Source of the DNA: Flaccisagitta enflata
Lineage: Eukaryota > Chaetognatha > Sagittoidea > Aphragmophora
Assembly: GCA_965153355.1 (NCBI GenBank)
Contig: OZ231126.1
Coordinates: 54,188,001 to 54,252,000 of the forward strand
Reading direction: 5' to 3'
Length of the DNA stretch: 64,000 bases
Shown here: piece after piece, positions 45,774 to 57,053 of the stretch
Numbering within the stretch: the stretch's first letter is position 1
Layout: each line of letters starts with the position of its first letter
Position numbers and translations under genes: made by a program
Notes under the pieces: generated by a model
What the model saw: the letters and a program-made list of their open reading frames with translations, nothing else
Databases searched by the model: none
Told to the model about the DNA's origin: nothing

Positions 45774-45967
45774 TAGCGGATACAGGACTCCATAAATGTT
45801 GCTGTATCGGTTTGTCAGACGGCCCGTCAGACGGTTCCTCTTTTTTCTAAATTTGGCCTTTTTTGTTTTGTTTTTTTATGTCATATTCTGTCTTGTAAGT
45901 ACGGTGCGTGCATATCTTGTAGTACAACTCCTGCCCTACCTCCAATGGTCGGCCTGTCGGTCTTGTT
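45774..45967 (+). mobile_element. Possible diverged HLE
   Basis: Ends with AATGGTCGGCC-TGTCGGTCTTGTT and starts near AGCGGATACAGGACTCCATA, with GTCAGACGGCCCGTCAGACG in the array position and ACTCCTGCCCTACC in the body. Terminal motifs are not clearly complementary. Confidence 0.35.
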
Positions 45968-46062
45968 AACCCAATCGGCCATTGCAAATGCAGTATCACT
46001 ATCATTATCAATGATAACATCATACGGTAAAAATATGGACTGATGCCATTTTGAAATAAAAA

Positions 46063-46254
46063 AGAAGGCCGGATACACGGCTACCGAAGTCGCGTGCGGG
46101 TGGGCAGGGGCCATATTTGAGGTCACCAGACCATATTGGCAAGAGCACTGAGGTTAAAGAAATAAAATCATAAAAAAAAGTAAAGTGTGACCGACCGACC
46201 GACCAACCGACCAACCGACGGACAAAGCGGGTTGTAGAGTCGCGTGCACGTGAC
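46063..46254 (-). mobile_element. HLE subfamily A1, complete
   Basis: Minus strand: GTCACGTGCACGCGACTC, CTACAACCCGCTTTG, GGTTGGTCGGTC array, CACACTTTACTTTTTTTTAT, CCCGCACGCGACTTCGG, GTAGCCGTGTATCCGGCC then TTCTT (TTGTT variant). Length about 192. Confidence 0.9.
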
Positions 46255-46372
46255 AAAAAAGAGAAAAAGCAAAGCATAATGGCGATGGAAACATACATTG
46301 AAGAAACAGATCATATCAACATTTGTGAGAAACTATCGCACTAATACCCAATGTGCAATATTCAGTCAGCGG

Positions 46373-46651
46373 ACAAAACATAATAGGTATATACATCATA
46401 TTGTTGGTTTTGAACCAACTTACTGATATTAGACAAAATACTGTATGCAACAACTAGAGGTCGAAATAACATTCGGCTATAACGTTACAAAATTATAGCT
46501 TTACAGCCGGCTGTAATTCAAACAACCAAAATTTTATTTGTTAAAGCCAGCTGTAATTTGAGCAATTGATTGTTGCATACAATATTTTGTTTATGAGCAG
46601 TATGTTGGATCAAAGACAATGCTATGATATATCTACCTATACTGTTTTGTA
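46373..46651. mobile_element. Palindromic foldback
   Basis: ACAAAACATAATAGGTATAT at left, with inverted ATATATCTACCTATAC and TGTTTTGT at right; inner CAAAATACTGTATGCAACAA against TTGTTGCATACAATATTTTG. Arms about 110 bases, centre near 46510 with two CAGC(C)GGCTGTAATT words. Confidence 0.78.
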
Positions 46652-46738
46652 CACAGACTGTATACGTACGAGAGACAAGCTGGCTAACAGGCCTGGCTAG
46701 CGGGTGAATGCCCAGCCTCATTGAGCCGGCCTTTTCAT

Positions 46739-46772
46739 TCGCGTGCACGCGACTCTACAACCCGCTAGTCTG
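46739..46772 (+). mobile_element. HLE subfamily A, 5' fragment
   Basis: ATTCGCGTGCACGCGACTC then CTACAACCCGCTAGTC; breaks off before the tetranucleotide array. Confidence 0.7.
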
Positions 46773-46884
46773 AGAAATGAGGCTATGAAAATCCTGAGCA
46801 AAGTACATCAGATCGCGAAGACGGGTTAGAAGCTAGATGAGAATGTAAAGGACTGGAAAACGAGAAAATGAGATCCTGAGAGGA

Positions 46885-47030
46885 AACAAGGCCGTATACA
46901 CTCCCCCTAAGTCGCGGACGGGTGGGCAGGGGCGGAAAAGCAAAAAACGCTCGCATTTTGTTTTTGTTACGGACCGACCGACCGACCTACCGACCGACAC
47001 GGCAAGGTGTAGAGTCGCGTGTCCGCGATT
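46885..47030 (-). mobile_element. HLE subfamily B, complete
   Basis: Minus strand: AATCGCGGACACGCGACTC, CTACACCTTGCCGTG, GTCGGTCGGTAGGTCGG, a shorter body with CGCTTTTTTGC-type sequence, CCCGTCCGCGACTTAGGG, and GTATACGGCCTTGTT. The 3' hairpin is weakened. Length 146. Confidence 0.88.
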
Positions 47031-47599
47031 AAAAAAAAATCAGACGAGTGTAGACACGCAAGACAGGCAAAAAATGTGGATTGGAAAACGAGAACGAATA
47101 TGAGTTCCATAGAGAGAGAGAGAGGAATTGGACAGACACTCAAGGCCAGTATGGATGGTAAGAGGCTGCATTCCTTAGTGTGACCAGCTCTTAGTAATCT
47201 AAATCATCAAGCTTGATCGTCAAACTTATGGCCCTTTATATCTTATTCCCCTTCTTTTTTATCCCTCTTATCATTCATTAAAGTTTATCATTATCAATAT
47301 TATTTATTGTTATTTGTTATCATCATCCGTTCAAGTCACTCAGAGTGTAGTGAATCAGTCATAGTACCATTTCTATCCTTGAAATGAACCCCTACACATT
47401 TGTCTACATTGACCACAGAAAAAAAAAAATGAAATTGCGTGTTCAGCACTATCAGTCCACGAAAAATTCAAAATCTACCTATGCTTCTCTCTAATAAACT
47501 GTAGACCAGACAGACTGACGAGCCGACGTCATACACTCACGGTCATAACCCATTTATGGTCGCGCGCAGGTGAGTACAAAACGAGGAAAGGACGGAGGA

Positions 47600-47710
47600 A
47601 AGAGAAACAGAAAAAGAAAAAGAAAAAGAAAAAAGAAAAAAGAAAAAAGAAAAGGAAAAAGAAAAAGAGAAAAAGAAAAAGAAAAGGAAAAAAGAAAAAG
47701 AGAAAAAGTC
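47600..47710. repeat. (AAAAAG)n degenerate
   Basis: Purine-only A/G tract of GAAAAA-type units. Confidence 0.9.
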
Positions 47711-47763
47711 GAGGAACCGATTTTCTACTCCTTTTCTTCCAACCTGATTCACCGTCGGGTCGC

Positions 47764-48136
<373 letters not shown>

Positions 48137-48139
48137 GAC

Positions 48140-48630
48140 AAAAAGTCAGACAGACACACAGACTGACTGAAAAACATAACCAAGATGGAGCAATCAAAGG
48201 CAAAAACGCATTGACAATAAAACGAAGAGACACGAACACGGACACGAACACAGTCGGACTCTCAATCAGTAACCACCAACAAATCACGTGCACACACGCA
48301 CACACACGCACACACGCAGACTGAAAGGGGGAGCGGAAGCGAATTGTCGACCACAACAACAATAGTCAACAAAAATACCTGTCGTCACTCGCTTAAAAGG
48401 TTGGACGTGAAGTGAATAGGTTGCCTCAGAAAAGGAAAGACGGGGGGGGGGGGCGGGAGGCGGGGAGTGTAACTAGAAATCGCCGATGGATTGGAGAAGA
48501 GAGCCGAGTGGGTTTAAAGCTCCGACATTGTGGAATTAGCGGTGGTTGGGTCACTGGCTAGAGGCTACTTGCAAATTGATCTTAAGAGACTCGAATCTAT
48601 ACACTATTGTTTCATCGTCCTCGCATCTTT
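48140..48630. other. Unassigned sequence
   Basis: CACACG-rich at 48285-48320 and a G12 run at 48443-48454; no gene. Confidence 0.45.
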
Positions 48631-48637
48631 ATAATAG

Positions 48638-48680
48638 GCTGTGTCCGTCGGTCGGTCGGTCGTTAACACATTTATAAAAA
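48638..48680 (+). mobile_element. HLE array fragment
   Basis: GGCTGTGTCCGTCGGTCGGT and CGTTAACACATTTATAAAAA look like the array and early body of an HLE; neither end is present. It sits just upstream of the 48702 copy. Confidence 0.4.
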
Positions 48681-48701
48681 ACACCAGAATCTTGTGTTTT
48701 T

Positions 48702-48830
48702 AGGTGCGACAAAGCAACTCTATATTTGGCTTTGTCCGTCGGTTAGTTGGTTGGTTGGATGGTTGGTCGGTTGGTCGGTTGGTCGTTTGGTAACAAATTT
48801 GTCGCACCTTATTGGTCACTTGGCCTTGTT
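48702..48830 (+). mobile_element. HLE subfamily D, complete
   Basis: 5' AGGTGCGACAAAGCAACTC, TATATTTGGCTTTGTCC, GGTTGGTCGGTTGGTC array, 3' TTTGTCGCACCTTATT, hairpin GGTC-ACTT-GGCC (one G-T) and TTGTT. AGGTGCGACAAA and TTTGTCGCACCT are exact 12-base inverted complements. Length 129. Confidence 0.93.
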
Positions 48831-48895
48831 CAACAGTTAAATTGTACCCACCCAGTAAAAGAAGTGAACACTACAAAACTCATTTATAAAACATT

Positions 48896-49020
48896 CATTC
48901 ATTCATTCATTCATTCATTCGTAGAATGACATTCATTCATAGCATGACATTCATTCATAAAAACATTTATTCATAAAAAGATTCATGCATAAGAAAACAT
49001 TCATAAATAACAATCATTCA
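48896..49020. repeat. ATTC-rich short repeats
   Basis: (ATTC)n at 48896-48920, followed by irregular CATTCATAAAAA units. Confidence 0.85.
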
Positions 49021-49326
49021 AAGAGGGCGCGTCGTAGGCCTGTCTTTTCATTAGTTAAGTGCAAACATTTTTTCAATTACTTTTTGAAATGTGCAAAAAA
49101 GTTAAGACTTAACGTAAAACGGGTTGTTTACCCATGCAAGGGCCAGAACGCACCCTCCCTTGCACAACTTGCTCATCCAAATGAAGACCACTGAGCTTAG
49201 GTGCCAACCGGTTTAACTGTAAACTGACACTGATGTGACAGGTGATGTCAGATATAGATGCTAACGAGATTAAGGGAAGACATGGTTCCTCCCTCACCTT
49301 GGCGTCGAGTGGGGAAGACATGACAT

Positions 49327-49788
49327 TTGGGTGCTTCACATAGCAAAAGTAGGGAGTATCTCCTCACCCTACTTAGGTAGTTTGGAGGAGCAAAAACTGT
49401 AAAGATGACCTTCTTTTTTTCTTTTTAAATTCCTTCATCTTTCGTTTTTGCTTTAGCCTTTTTCAGAATTCAGCAAAATCCTGTATAGTTTTGTTATAAA
49501 AAGGACAATTATTTGTTTTTAAAAATCATGATATTTGTAAAAATAAACTAAAATATCGGATCATAAGCTATAAAAAAGCTTGTGAAAAGGCAGAATAACA
49601 ATTCTGCATGTCAGCATATTGATTAACTGCATTATGCACATTAGGTCCTCAAAAACAATTTTCTAAAAAATAGAAGAAAAAATATTTTTGATAAAAGAAA
49701 AATGGTAAGGGTCTTAAAATTGATCACTCCGCATAAGGTAAAGAGGGTGAAAAGAAATAACCAACTTTTGCCATGTGAAGCACCCAAA
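49327..49788. mobile_element. hAT-type MITE with 8-bp target duplication
   Basis: TTGGGTGCTTCACATAGCAA at left is inverted as TTGCCATGTGAAGCACCCAA at right; CATGACAT occurs at 49319-49326 and 49789-49796. Length 462, AT-rich interior, no transposase. Confidence 0.85.
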
Positions 49789-49799
49789 CATGACATCTC

Positions 49800-50387
49800 A
49801 TTTATTCCAATCCACTTTACATGCTGTCTATTGGGTCTTTAAGAGTGCGAAGCCGCGAAGGCGAAGGCAACTATGAGATCCGAGTCCATGTAGGGCGTTT
49901 CCTCTATGAGTCTCTCGGTCGCTAACGCTATCGAACACCGGACACCAACGCATCTTTCGGACTTCATATAATTCTTGTAGTTATCTTTTTAAAACTTTAC
50001 AAAGAAGGCGTCTACGTCCAGGATGGAAGGTGAGGGAGATCATCTATAAGTATAAATCATGCGGTCCATAACTAGCAAGTAGCTATCCATAAAAGAGTGA
50101 TAAGTCTTTTTTCATCACTTTGAATTACACATCCCTATTTTCCCACAAATGCCGTCTATGTATTCCACCCTGTTTTCTGCCTTACATCATGGTACTTCTT
50201 CTATCAAGTGCTAACCCGCCACCCACACGTTTTTTTCTCTCACCACGTTTTTTCTTTCGTCACGTTTTTTTCTTTTTCTGGACAGAAACCACCCTCTTTT
50301 AATGTTTTCCTCTAGATAATCCTCATAATAGGATTCCCTTCATAATCGTCGTAATCGTTTCCTCTTTCATCCCTTCCCAGTGGAATT
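49800..50387. other. Unassigned sequence
   Basis: No gene or recognised repeat. Confidence 0.4.
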
Positions 50388-50439
50388 CCTCCTCTTTCCC
50401 ATTCTTCTTCCATTATCACTTCCTATCATTTTCCTTTTT

Positions 50440-50747
50440 AGATGCGTCCGTCAGGAACGCATCTCTATAAGAGGGTCTGTCCGTCGGTCCGTCGGTCCGT
50501 CCGTCCGTCCGTCGGTCCGTCGGTCCGTCCGTCCGTAACGCCTGTGCGAAAACCGCGTTTCTCGGCTGATTGAGGCCATGGTGAGATCCTGTATTGAATC
50601 TAACGATCAACAAACGTGTTTTGAGAGCCTCCTTCACTATTCTGTCGCTTCATCTGTCTGTCCATCGTTATCTCCATATATGTCACATATTTAGTCAATA
50701 CACGCAGAGACACAGTCCGGACGCATCGTTGCCCGGTCGGGCTTGTT
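50440..50747 (+). mobile_element. HLE subfamily C, complete, with known empty site
   Basis: 5' AGATGCGTCCGTCAGGAACG then CATCTCTATAAGAGGG, a GTCCGTCGG array, AACGCCTGTGCGAAAACCGC, 3' GTCCGGACGCATCGTT, perfect hairpin GCCC-GGTC-GGGC and TTGTT. GATGCGTCCG/CGGACGCATC pair exactly. Length 308. Empty counterpart at 52119-52124. Confidence 0.95.
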
Positions 50748-50866
50748 TAAAATTTATAGTCAATGACTATGAATCGTTCCGTCTTTTTTGCTCAGTTCCT
50801 CTTGAGATGTGCGTGTGATTGTCTATCCTTCAGTATGACCGACTCTGTATGTCTCGCGAAATGTGC

Positions 50867-50878
50867 GTGTGTGTGTGT

Positions 50879-50949
<71 letters not shown>
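50867..50949. repeat. (TG)n-(TC)n compound microsatellite
   Basis: TG to 50881, TC to 50949. The homologous array at 52242-52352 has a much longer TG part. Confidence 0.96.
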
Positions 50950-50951
<2 letters not shown>

Positions 50952-51285
50952 TCTCTTTTTCCACGACTTTTCCTCAATGCCGACTTTTTTTTTCAACTTG
51001 ACTAGGTTCATAATCCCATCTCACGAAGCAAACCAAAGAGGAAGGCGTTTACTACTATGTTCATAGTGTTTCTTATGCATGCAGATTTATCTTTTCTCGC
51101 TTTGCACACTGGAAATAAAAACTCATGGTCAACCATTTTGGTCACAATTTTTATTCAAGTACATAAAAGCCTACATTTAGTCTCATTTTAAAACCGTTCG
51201 TCGGTCAATTCATATTACATGAGTTCTAAAATCATCACCTTATCCTCTTATTGAACAATTTCCTAGTGATAAAAGGTCTTACATA

Positions 51286-51470
51286 AACAAGGCCGGATAC
51301 ACGGCTACCCAAGTCGCGTGCGGGTGGGCAGGGGCCATATTTAAGGTCACTAGACCATTCGGGCGGGAGCAGTGAGGTCCAAAAATAAAAATCATAAAAA
51401 AAGTAAAATGTGACCGACCGACCGAACGACCGACGGACAAAGCGGGGTGTAGAGTCGCGTGCATGCGACT
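51286..51470 (-). mobile_element. HLE subfamily A1, complete
   Basis: Minus strand: AGTCGCATGCACGCGACTC, CTACACCCCGCTTTG, GTCGGTCGTTCGGTC array, CACATTTTACTTTTTTTATG, CCCGCACGCGACTTGGG, GTAGCCGTGTATCCGGCC, TTGTT. Length 185. Confidence 0.94.
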
Positions 51471-51474
51471 AAAA

Positions 51475-52050
51475 AGTAACAATTTTCCTAAGGAGATCTA
51501 AAGGAATTTGGTATTTTTTTATGTAAGAGCTGTTACCGTCTTATTTTTTGGAAAAAGAACATCTTTAAACTCTTGCACAATTGGCAAGTTTGAATGTTGC
51601 AAATCCCTTCCTCAACTAGACAGTCTCAATCGCGATTTAGCACATTTCCCCCGCCAGATTTGTAGTGTCTGACGTGTTAAAACACCTGGCTGCTTCCTTA
51701 TCGCGTCAGTAACGGCCTTGAGCGCGATCAAGGCCATATGATCATGGTCCCGGATGCGTCATTTCTTTTTTTAACATGGGCGAAAATGGATGACTACACC
51801 GGCTTGCCATGAATCAATCGGACCAAGTAACAGGACGTGTAAAAGGTTATCAAACATTTTAGCGCTCCCAGAACGAAAGCCCGCGAAATCCCAGTTGTAA
51901 GGGAATATAGAAAGGTACAGGTAAAGGAAGCTTGTGTTATGGTGTATTTCATTGTGGACACTCATCCAGAGCAGTTTCTGGAAAAATGTTATATTAAGAG
52001 AGATGCGTTTGTTTGGCCGCCATCTAAGCAGAACAAGGATGGATACACGG
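51475..52050. other. Unassigned sequence
   Basis: No gene or repeat family recognised. Confidence 0.4.
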
Positions 52051-52071
52051 TAACCTTATTGGAAAAAAGTC

Positions 52072-52356
<285 letters not shown>

Positions 52357-52710
52357 TTATTGGAAAAAAGTCGAACTACGTAATTCGACTTTTTGAAATG
52401 CAGGGGAAAATAAAGTTTTCCATTTTTGGTTTGCGGCAATTTTTGAAAGTTGTGCAGTTTTGGGGCTGGGAGTATACATTTTTTGATATTCACAGCCAAG
52501 AAAGAGCTAATTTTTCTCTTTCATATGGCGCCAACCAGAAGTCTCTACGATCATTAGTTTTGGCGGTATGAATTTTTGGATCTTTTTTTATTTTTTCGCA
52601 TTTTCGCAAAAATTGCTATTTTTCATTGATTCCAATTTTCGGATCTATGTAACAATAGGGAAAAGTAAAGATGTTACACAAATTGACTCCAACTTTTATA
52701 TCTTAATCTG

Positions 52711-52712
<2 letters not shown>

Positions 52713-52807
<95 letters not shown>

Positions 52808-52854
52808 ACAGACAGACAAAAAGACAAACAGACAGACAGACAAACAGAAAAACA

Positions 52855-52949
<95 letters not shown>
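52713..52949. repeat. (GA)n-(CAGA)n-(CA)n compound microsatellite
   Basis: GA to 52789, CAGA-like to about 52855, CA to 52949. Confidence 0.97.
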
Positions 52950-52950
<1 letters not shown>

Positions 52951-53073
52951 AAGACCAAGAGGAAAAAGATACACAGAGAGACAGATTGGATAACAAAAAC
53001 AGACAAGCAGTCAACCAGACGTCATGAGATATACACACAGAAGGACATGCACCAAAAAACGCCGAAAAAAATA

Positions 53074-53781
53074 CAGGGTGTTCCAACTTAGTTACAACAT
53101 AAAGAATCGATATATCTCTGCTTCTAGATAAGAAAATATAATTCTGAAAAAAAGTTTCAAATAACTTTTAAAAAACGATTTTTGCTCATGCTAAAAAAAG
53201 TGATCAGTCACATAAAAATTGTACTCATTCACAACCTGAAGTGATGAAGCCATTTGTCATGACTCTTTTTCTTTAAGAGGCTCTCATTTGTAAACGGATT
53301 GAGCTACAGAGTTCAGATGGGTCCCAAATCAAAAATTTTTAGCTTTAGTTTTTAGCCCCAACAGAAAGCAACCTCACAATATCAAAGTTTTTTGCCAATC
53401 TTCACTTTAAAACTATATTTACCAAAAAAAAATTCAATTTTCATAAGCATGATTTCAGCAAATATCTCAGTATTTGATAAAAAGAATGTGACTTTTTTTA
53501 TGAATTCTCTTCGACTGAAATAAATATCTTTCACTTGAGTCCGACTGCACATTTTTTGTCAAATGAATAAAATAAAGAAAAAAACAAACTGATATTATCA
53601 TGAGAATTCAGTAGAAAATGACAAAATGATAGCAAAAAGGTATTTAGATTCCCAATATTTTTCTCTTCTTAGGCAAAAATCGTTTTTTAAAGACTATTTG
53701 AACCTCTTTTTGGAATTGGATTATCTTCTCTAGAAGCAGATACATCGATTTTTTATGTTGCAACTGAGTTGGTAAACCCTG
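53074..53781. mobile_element. TA-flanked TIR element
   Basis: CAGGGTGTTCCAACTTAGTT at left, right inverted CAGGGTTTACCAACTCAGTT; TIRs of about 60 bases include ATCGATNTATCT and TGCTTCTAGA. TA at 53072-53073 and 53782-53783. Length 708. Sister to 60213-60979. Confidence 0.92.
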
Positions 53782-53799
53782 TAACAAAAAAACTTTTTT

Positions 53800-53856
53800 A
53801 CCAACGGACAGATTGACGTACTAAAAGTGGCTTACAGAGTCACGTAGCACGCTACT
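53800..53856 (-). mobile_element. HLE, 5' fragment
   Basis: Minus strand AGTAGCGTGCTACGTGACTC, TGTAAGCCACTTTTAG, then GTCAATCTGTCCGTTGG. The remainder is absent or was displaced by the TA element at 53074-53781. Confidence 0.55.
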
Positions 53857-53869
53857 AGAATTAAGAGGC

Positions 53870-54309
53870 AAACAAGAAAAAGTTTATGACGTTGAAATCA
53901 CCTGAGCTCGAGGCAGATAAGAGAGTTGTTGCCTTTAATATCAACAACTCACGCTTGATGGCGCCTCGGTCGACATGTGACCAGCGAATGTGAGGCTGGA
54001 ATATGTCTTTTTCGCCTTCTTGTTTGTTGAGATTTTCTCATTACCCTCTAGCACTATGTTTGGTATGTTTTCTCAGGTATGAGCAATAAGAACCTCGTAC
54101 ATGTATATTGAAATGAATACTTTGTTCACTTCAATTACGGTTCTGATAAGATTAAGAGCGATATCCAAAAATCATAGTGAAAGGGGGAAATCCGTTCACA
54201 TACAAGGGGGACTTCGGCTTCCATTTCAGATTCTTGTCATGGTTGCCACTGATATTAAACTTTGTACATTTAAACCATTGGTGTCATTCTTGGGCATTAA
54301 AAATAGTTT
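53870..54309. other. Unassigned sequence
   Basis: No gene or element recognised. Confidence 0.4.
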
Positions 54310-54311
54310 TA

Positions 54312-54646
54312 CCGTATTTCTTGCATTTATCGCCCCCCCTCTAATTAGCGCCCCCCCCCTTTTTTCATGTAAGGATGAACTAATGATGAAAGTGATTTTT
54401 ATTGAAAAAGTCATTGAGAATAAGATTTTTTTGGTAAAAACTATATGAGAATGAGATGCAATACAATAAAATATTCTCCTCAAAGTGATTTGCTGATTTA
54501 AATTATGAGAAAATTGTCAGAAAATGTAAATTTCATGAAATATTATTCAGATATTAATGAATAGGGGGCGCTAATTGCAGATTTAAAACAGCAATTTTTT
54601 ATTTCAATTTCAAAAGCGCCCGGGGCGCTAATTACAAGAAATACGG
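54312..54646. mobile_element. CCGTATTT MITE, TA target
   Basis: CCGTATTTCTTGCATTTATC at left, right inverted CCGTATTTCTTGTAATTAGC; GCGCCCC motifs lie near both ends. TA at 54310-54311 and 54647-54648. Length 335. Confidence 0.88.
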
Positions 54647-54659
54647 TACTCTTTTTTTC

Positions 54660-55105
54660 AAACTCGAAGACCAATTAGCATGAATCGCCTAAATGACGGT
54701 TTTTTTTCTTTCCGGACTTCATTGATCCATGCTTAGTTTCGCATATTCATCCACGTAAGAATAACGATTCCATTGATGCTTTCTTTGATTCTTTATTGAC
54801 TAAGGTCTCTTTTGAGAATGCAAAATCAAATTGACAACTTTATGCAAATTAGCATAATCTTACATTTCTATCAACGGTAACTATCCGATAAAACAACAGA
54901 AATTTAAGAAAGGGCAAATACAGATAACATTGTTCATTATGTTCATGATTCGACTCTTCATTATCCATTACGCCCGCAAGATTCCCTAGCACCAACCGGC
55001 AGTTCCTCTTATATTTCAGAATTCCAGCATAAGTTCCTGTGGAGAAAACATAGAGCTTCTATACACTGTAGCCGACAGTCGCGGGGCCTCCTTCTGAAGT
55101 AGTAA
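54660..55105. other. Unassigned sequence
   Basis: No gene or element recognised. Confidence 0.4.
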
Positions 55106-55109
55106 TGCA

Positions 55110-55324
55110 AACAAATGATGCGGGGTCACGATAAAGTTGTGGACGGGTGGACAGGGACATACAACCCCATCCACACCCTCGCCTACCCCATACACACATG
55201 CAAACACAAACCAATTCAACTGCAGCATCAAATAAGTGTGTTTTTGCACTTTTCAACTCGATCATGATGGACCAATGGACAAACGGACAGACAAAGCCTC
55301 TTTTAGAGTCACCTGTCTGCAACT
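55110..55324 (-). mobile_element. HLE, highly diverged B-like copy
   Basis: Minus strand: AGTTGCAGACAGGTGACTC, AAAAGAGGCTTTGTC, GTCCGTTTGTCC, unique body, CCACCCGTCCACAACTTTA and CATTTGTT. Terminal motifs AGTTGCAGAC and GTCCACAACT still pair at 8 of 10 positions. Confidence 0.65.
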
Positions 55325-55334
55325 AAAGACGCAA

Positions 55335-55337
<3 letters not shown>

Positions 55338-55427
<90 letters not shown>

Positions 55428-55450
55428 AAGAGACAAAGAGAGAGAGACCA
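55338..55450. repeat. (GA)n microsatellite
   Basis: GA to about 55424, then GACAAA/GA mixtures. Confidence 0.96.
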
Positions 55451-55667
55451 AGAGAGACAGAGACCGACGGGCGGGATGTAGAGACGTAAAGGCGAAAAAA
55501 AAAGATTTACAGTGATTGTATCTAAAGATGAATGTGGGTATCATTTTATTGTTACTAATTCACCTGATGAGATATGCCGCATAACTGGACTGATTCAAAA
55601 CCAAGCTGACACGTCTTTTCGTTGTGTGCGTGCTCATCTTCTATCGAAACTGTCCTTTCCATGAGGG

Positions 55668-55670
<3 letters not shown>

Positions 55671-55728
<58 letters not shown>
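55671..55728. repeat. (GA)n microsatellite
   Basis: About 29 GA units. Confidence 0.96.
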
Positions 55729-55732
<4 letters not shown>

Positions 55733-56218
55733 AGAACAGGAGTGTATTTTCTTGCATATTCCCTCCCCCGGGGGGGGGGGGAGAAATTAATCAAAAGGTT
55801 TGGAGATGGGGAATAGACGTCGGGAAATTATCAAAAAATCCTGAATACCCCTCAACCACCAGCTCAAATGATGACCAGATGTGTTGTTATGAAATAACAA
55901 TCATAAAAAAGCCTTAACTTTCAACATCCTTTTAACGGAAAAAATAATGCGTCAAGGACTACAATCCAGAATAGATTGACCAAGAAATTATCATGATTTC
56001 TTATAGGATCTACTTTTAAACATGAATAAGCTTCTTCCTTTGAAGAGAAAATCTGAGGTGGCCACCCTATGCGATGTAGATTTTGATGTAGAATCCAAAT
56101 TTTGCGTCAAAAAAACTTTTTGATGACGGTAAACAGCATAAAATGATGTCAAAATGTGGCGCATCACTTCCGGTAAGCATAAAATTGTTTTTTAAAACTA
56201 GTTTAGTAGGAGTGGATG

Positions 56219-56372
56219 CTCCATTTGTTGATTGGTTGGTTAGTTGGTCGGTCCCCTTATTCCTTTTTAGTCATTTCTGATCTTTTTGAGCACAAATGCC
56301 CTAGTTACCTTTTCTTTCAGTGCCCCTGCCCACTCACGCGCGACTGAGGCAGCCATGTATCTGGCCTGGTTT
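56219..56372 (+). mobile_element. HLE subfamily A2, decayed
   Basis: GTTGGTTAGTTGGTCGGTCC, GAGCACAAATGCCC, GCCCCTGCCCACTCACGCGC, GACTGAGGCAGCCATGTATC and TGGCCTGGTT keep the A2 order; 5' hairpin is unrecognisable and the terminus is TGGTT. Confidence 0.7.
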
Positions 56373-56415
56373 GGTTAGACTAGTCGCTATGTCGAATTTA
56401 ACATTTCATGTTTTT

Positions 56416-56573
56416 ATTCGCGGACACGCGACTCTACACCTTGCCGTGTCGGTCGGTCCATCCATCCATCCGTTGGTTGGTCGGTCGGTCACATTTCTGA
56501 ATTCTGATCGGTTTTCGCATTACTGCTCCTGCCCAACCGTCCGCGACTGGACTGCCGTGTATCCGGCCTTGTT
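56416..56573 (+). mobile_element. HLE subfamily B, complete
   Basis: ATTCGCGGACACGCGACTC, CTACACCTTGCCGTG, GGTCCATCCATCC/GGTCGGTC array, CACATTTCTGAATTCTGATC, GTCCGCGACTGGACT, hairpin GCCG-TGTATC-CGGC, CTTGTT. Length 158. Confidence 0.93.
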
Positions 56574-56639
56574 AATGCTACTCCCAAGTAAAGCGCCACC
56601 TTTGCTTTGAAATGAATCATGATTTTTTCAGTCGCGTGC

Positions 56640-56832
56640 TACGCGACTCTACACCCCGCTTTGTTGGTCCGTCCGTCGGTCCGTCGGTCTGTCGGTCCGT
56701 CCGTCACACTTTACTTTTTTTGGGTATTTGCGGACTTTGGCCTGACAGTTCCCACCCAAATGATGGAGTGACCGCAAATGGGGCCCCTGCCCACCCGCAC
56801 GCGACTAGGGTAGCCTTGTATCCGGCCTTGTT
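56640..56832 (+). mobile_element. HLE subfamily A1, complete
   Basis: AGTCGCGTGCTACGCGACTC, CTACACCCCGCTTTG, GTCCGTCGG array, CACACTTTACTTTTTTTGGG, CCCACCCGCACGCGACTAGG, GTAGCCTTGTATCCGGCC, TTGTT. Length 193. Confidence 0.94.
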
Positions 56833-57053
56833 TCTCGTCATCTCACATATCCAATTGGCGACAAATTGTTCTTTGCAATGCTTCAAGCAAAAAGTGGTTC
56901 TGTCCATCCCCAACTCACAAATGCTGCGAAGCTCTGTCTGCACAAAAAGCAGATTGGGGAAGCAAGGACAGTTTCCCAGTAAATCATTTATTCCTCATCA
57001 TCTGATAGATAGGATTTTTTTGCTAGAACTTTATGGAGTCTTTTTAGAGAAAT

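Larger units (their letters stand above)
50388..50949. repeat. Donor-like copy of a duplicated segment, carrying an HLE
   Basis: 50388-50439 plus 50749-50949 match 52071-52352 (TCCTCTTTCCCATTCTTC, AAAATTTATAGTCAATGAC, GTATGTCTCGCGAAATGTGC, then TG and TC arrays). The subfamily C HLE at 50440-50748 interrupts this copy only. Confidence 0.93.
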
